Shown here piece after piece: positions 62,044 to 64,000 of a stretch of DNA of 64,000 nt. The translations under genes and the position numbers were made by a program. This stretch comes from an uncultured Bacteroides sp. (lineage in GTDB: Bacteria > Bacteroidota > Bacteroidia > Bacteroidales > Bacteroidaceae). Each line of letters starts with the position of its first letter. Position 1 is the stretch's first letter. Below the pieces are notes generated by a model. The model was not told where the DNA came from. It did no database searches and saw only the letters and a program-made list of their open reading frames with translations. The DNA lies in the NCBI GenBank assembly GCA_900553185.1, contig USCT01000004.1:87093-151092 (forward strand), read 5' to 3'.

Positions 62044-62044
62044 C

Positions 62045-62087
62045 AAAAAACGTCCTTGAGTATCGCTATTCAAGGACGTTTTTTTAT
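62045..62087 (+). terminator. Terminator of tRNA-Ala
   Basis: Perfect 12-bp stem AAACGTCCTTGA (62048-62059) with its complement (62070-62081) and a T-run. It starts directly after the tRNA. Confidence 0.9.
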
Positions 62088-62131
62088 TTTCACTGGCTCG
62101 CCTGACAGAACTTATAAAAAAGCTGTTCATT

Positions 62132-62698
62132 CTAAAGCAACCGCTGCTCGGCAAAATATTTCCAGAGAGGAGCCGCCATCAGCGACTGCCGGATCTGGTC
62201 GTTCACCAGCAGTCCTCGAACTTCCTCCAAAGTAAGCAGGTGGATGGAAATATCTTCGGTAGCTTCTTGGTGAGGTGCTGACACACGCTCTACTCCGGTC
62301 GCCACAAAACAATGGGTAAGATTCGTCATCGTACTGGTATTGCCCGAAATGGTCATGTGCGGCGTCCACACTCCCCCACCGAATCCTGTTTCCTCCAGCA
62401 GTTCCCGCTGAGCCGCTTCGAGCGGAGTTTCCCCTTTCTCACAAACACCGGCACAAATTTCATACCCAATCCATTGCAATCCGTGACGGTACTGACGTTC
62501 CATCAGAAACTTCCCGTCAGTCGTAATAGCTATCACATTCACCCAGTCGGGATATTCCAATACATAATATTCATCCATCACAACCCCACTCGGCAAACGG
62601 ACCTTATCTTTCCGGGCTGTCAGCCAAGGGCGACGAATAAGGTATTCACTGTCCAACACCTTCCATTTCTTATCTTCATCAGAAAATTCGTTTTTCAT
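62132..62698 (-). CDS. NUDIX hydrolase (ADP-ribose pyrophosphatase-like)
   Basis: Cytoplasmic hydrolase of 188 residues acting on nucleoside diphosphates linked to another group. The Nudix box is complete at 84-106: G84, E90, RELLEETGF (98-106). The N-terminal beta domain (KWKVLDSEYLIRRPWLTARK) and LMERQYRHGL resemble ADP-ribose pyrophosphatases. Substrate is not certain. It starts 12 bp after the serine hydrolase gene, so the two are probably one operon. Confidence 0.92.
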   Translation of the reverse strand: MKNEFSDEDKKWKVLDSEYLIRRPWLTARKDKVRLPSGVVMDEYYVLEYPDWVNVIAITTDGKFLMERQYRHGLQWIGYEICAGVCEKGETPLEAAQRELLEETGFGGGVWTPHMTISGNTSTMTNLTHCFVATGVERVSAPHQEATEDISIHLLTLEEVRGLLVNDQIRQSLMAAPLWKYFAEQRLL

Positions 62699-62710
62699 AC
62701 TTCTGTTTTT

Positions 62711-63865
62711 TTATTCCTGTTCCAAAATCTTCATCGCTATATCCATGTAACGGACAATATCGGTAGTAAGTTCGCGTACATACACATCCGAACGCTTATG
62801 CCCCAAACGAACCACAATGGCATTCCGGCTGGGAATGGCAATGATGTATTGCCCCAACATCCCCCGCATGTACGGATTCACCTGATCACGGTAATGCATC
62901 ACCCACACCTGATACCCGTAATAATTCAGACTGTCCTTTCCCCACTGATCTTTCAAGTAAACAGCCGGCGACAAGGCTTCCTTCATGTAGCGTTCAGAGA
63001 CAAGCTGCCTGCCGTTCCAGTCACCTTTCCGGAGCATCAGCCGGGCAAAACGGGCAGCATCGCGGGCCGTGGTATGAAAACAGCAGAATGCCTTCTCATC
63101 CCCCTGTTCCTTATCGAGCAGCCAGAAAGCATCCTGTCCGGCCAGCATGGGTTGCCATAATTTCTGCTCGGCATATTCGCTCAATGTCACTCCGGTAGCA
63201 GCCTCCAGCACAAAAGCCAGCAACTGGGTCTCACCACTCCGATAAGAATATTGTACTCCCGGTTCATCAACTACATCCAGGTTCATCACCAGATTGTACA
63301 AATCGTTTCCGTAATAACCATGTGTGGTAACCGAAAACAACGAAGCGTACGCCTCATCCCAATCCATACCGCCACTCATGGTCAGCAAGTCACGGATAGT
63401 CACCTCCTGCTGCCGGCCCTTTGTGTAGGCAGGCAGGTAATCGCACACCTTATCATCCACACTTCGGATAAATCCTTCATCGATGGCAACTCCAACCAGT
63501 AGCCCGACAATGGTCTTCGTACAAGAATACAGATTGGAGGTCAACGAATCGTTCCATCCTCCGAAATAACGTTCATACAAGATACTGTCATTCCGGATGA
63601 CCAGAAACGAAACGGTTTTCAGCTCCGCCAGATAAGCCGAATCTTCGGGTTCCATCCGATACGTATTGTAGCAGTCAGACTGATACCAATCCCAGCAGGA
63701 ATCCGGTGCATGAACCGTATGCCGGTGAAAAAGTTCCAGATCGTCGATGGTGGGATAGAGATGAATCAGTGCCTGACGGGCATAGTAAGGCAGGCAGCAG
63801 AATGTAATTCCTGCCACTGCCAATATGATGATGATTCCGGTTATTATCCAATGTTTCTGTTTCAT
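62711..63865 (-). CDS. Serine hydrolase of the beta-lactamase/PBP class C family
   Basis: Membrane-anchored or exported hydrolase of 384 residues; an N-terminal hydrophobic helix (8-25) serves as anchor or signal. The active site is SxxK at Ser114-Cys-Thr-Lys117 (LYSCTKTIVG), and Tyr208-Arg-Ser210 (YSYRSGE) stands for the YxN element. Members include esterases, D-aminopeptidases and penicillin-binding proteins; nothing here proves antibiotic hydrolysis. It is the first gene of a two-gene unit with the NUDIX hydrolase. Confidence 0.9.
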   Translation of the reverse strand: MKQKHWIITGIIIILAVAGITFCCLPYYARQALIHLYPTIDDLELFHRHTVHAPDSCWDWYQSDCYNTYRMEPEDSAYLAELKTVSFLVIRNDSILYERYFGGWNDSLTSNLYSCTKTIVGLLVGVAIDEGFIRSVDDKVCDYLPAYTKGRQQEVTIRDLLTMSGGMDWDEAYASLFSVTTHGYYGNDLYNLVMNLDVVDEPGVQYSYRSGETQLLAFVLEAATGVTLSEYAEQKLWQPMLAGQDAFWLLDKEQGDEKAFCCFHTTARDAARFARLMLRKGDWNGRQLVSERYMKEALSPAVYLKDQWGKDSLNYYGYQVWVMHYRDQVNPYMRGMLGQYIIAIPSRNAIVVRLGHKRSDVYVRELTTDIVRYMDIAMKILEQE

Positions 63866-63898
63866 TTATCAAATAAAAGAAGATTCTGGTAGCTTTTA

Positions 63899-63928
63899 CT
63901 TTTTCTTTTGGCCGTCCAAAAGAAAAAG
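63899..63928. repeat. Perfect intergenic hairpin repeat
   Basis: 13-bp arms CTTTTTCTTTTGG (63899-63911) and CCAAAAGAAAAAG (63916-63928) around CCGT. It lies upstream of the serine hydrolase gene on the minus strand. It may be one unit of a dispersed repeat family; no second copy is in the window. Confidence 0.6.
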
Positions 63929-64000
63929 ATAACAAAAAGAAAAACCGCCGACTGTAGTTTTGAGGCGGCTACGAAACGTCTTCCACCGGAAGTGCAGGAA

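Noticed and set aside
63675..63935. 86-codon minus-strand open frame at the right end
   Set aside because: It overlaps the serine hydrolase start in another frame and runs through the hairpin repeat.
1..64000. CRISPR arrays, insertion sequences, prophage or rRNA genes
   Set aside because: No regularly spaced repeats, transposase, integrase, phage structural gene or rRNA sequence was recognised.

Overview
The window looks like chromosomal DNA of a gut Bacteroidales, most likely Bacteroides or Phocaeicola. The reasons are a SusC/SusD pair, TonB-dependent receptors with carboxypeptidase-regulatory-like N-terminal domains, promoters of the form TTTG/CTTG - 19 bp - TAnnTTTG in front of tRNA and protein genes, few Shine-Dalgarno sites, and a carboxynorspermidine-type dehydrogenase. 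No insertion sequence, prophage, CRISPR array or rRNA was seen.

Layout. 1-3234: a TrpB2-type tryptophan synthase beta chain (5' end outside the window), a sodium:amino-acid symporter and two tandem tRNA-Glu genes. 3252-9761 (minus): a TetR-controlled efflux operon (tetR-tolC-hlyD-double ABC ATPase-two permeases) laid out like E. coli cecR-ybhGFSR but with its own TolC. 9917-15827: a secreted esterase, a double-META lipoprotein, carboxynorspermidine dehydrogenase, Bcp, RecA and a secreted HExxH protein. 15989-25518 (minus): a type I restriction-modification operon that also carries a half-size HsdS, a Fic protein, a HAD phosphatase and a YgjP-like metallopeptidase, read from one consensus promoter. 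25927-31020 (minus): a cell-wall amidase with a TlpA-like thioredoxin, then a three-gene biotin-dependent acyl-CoA carboxylase. 31495-38424 (minus): a phosphatase-themed surface locus (metallophosphoesterase, beta-helix lipoprotein, TonB receptor, histidine phosphatase). 38541-44226: Mfd and, divergently, a TPR protein. 44240-51147: an AraC regulator, a SusC/SusD pair with no enzyme gene, and a candidate small RNA. 51284-63865: housekeeping genes (GNAT, ABC-F, Cdd, a GH73-LysM protein, RlmH, NadC, a DUF4923-like protein, ClpB, a small unknown protein with a LysR regulator, tRNA-Ala, a NUDIX hydrolase, a serine hydrolase).

The strongest unexplained signal is at the SusC/SusD locus. About 120 bp upstream of susC, including the -7 box, recurs without gaps downstream of susD, with all spacings kept. 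There it stands before a roughly 170-nt stretch that has no open frame but has three hairpins, the last one terminator-like. This suggests a small RNA co-regulated with the SusC/D transporter by the neighbouring AraC protein. The second is the restriction operon, where Fic, HAD and metallopeptidase genes sit between or overlap the hsd genes. The third is the TonB/phosphatase group, which may form a scavenging system for phosphorylated compounds.
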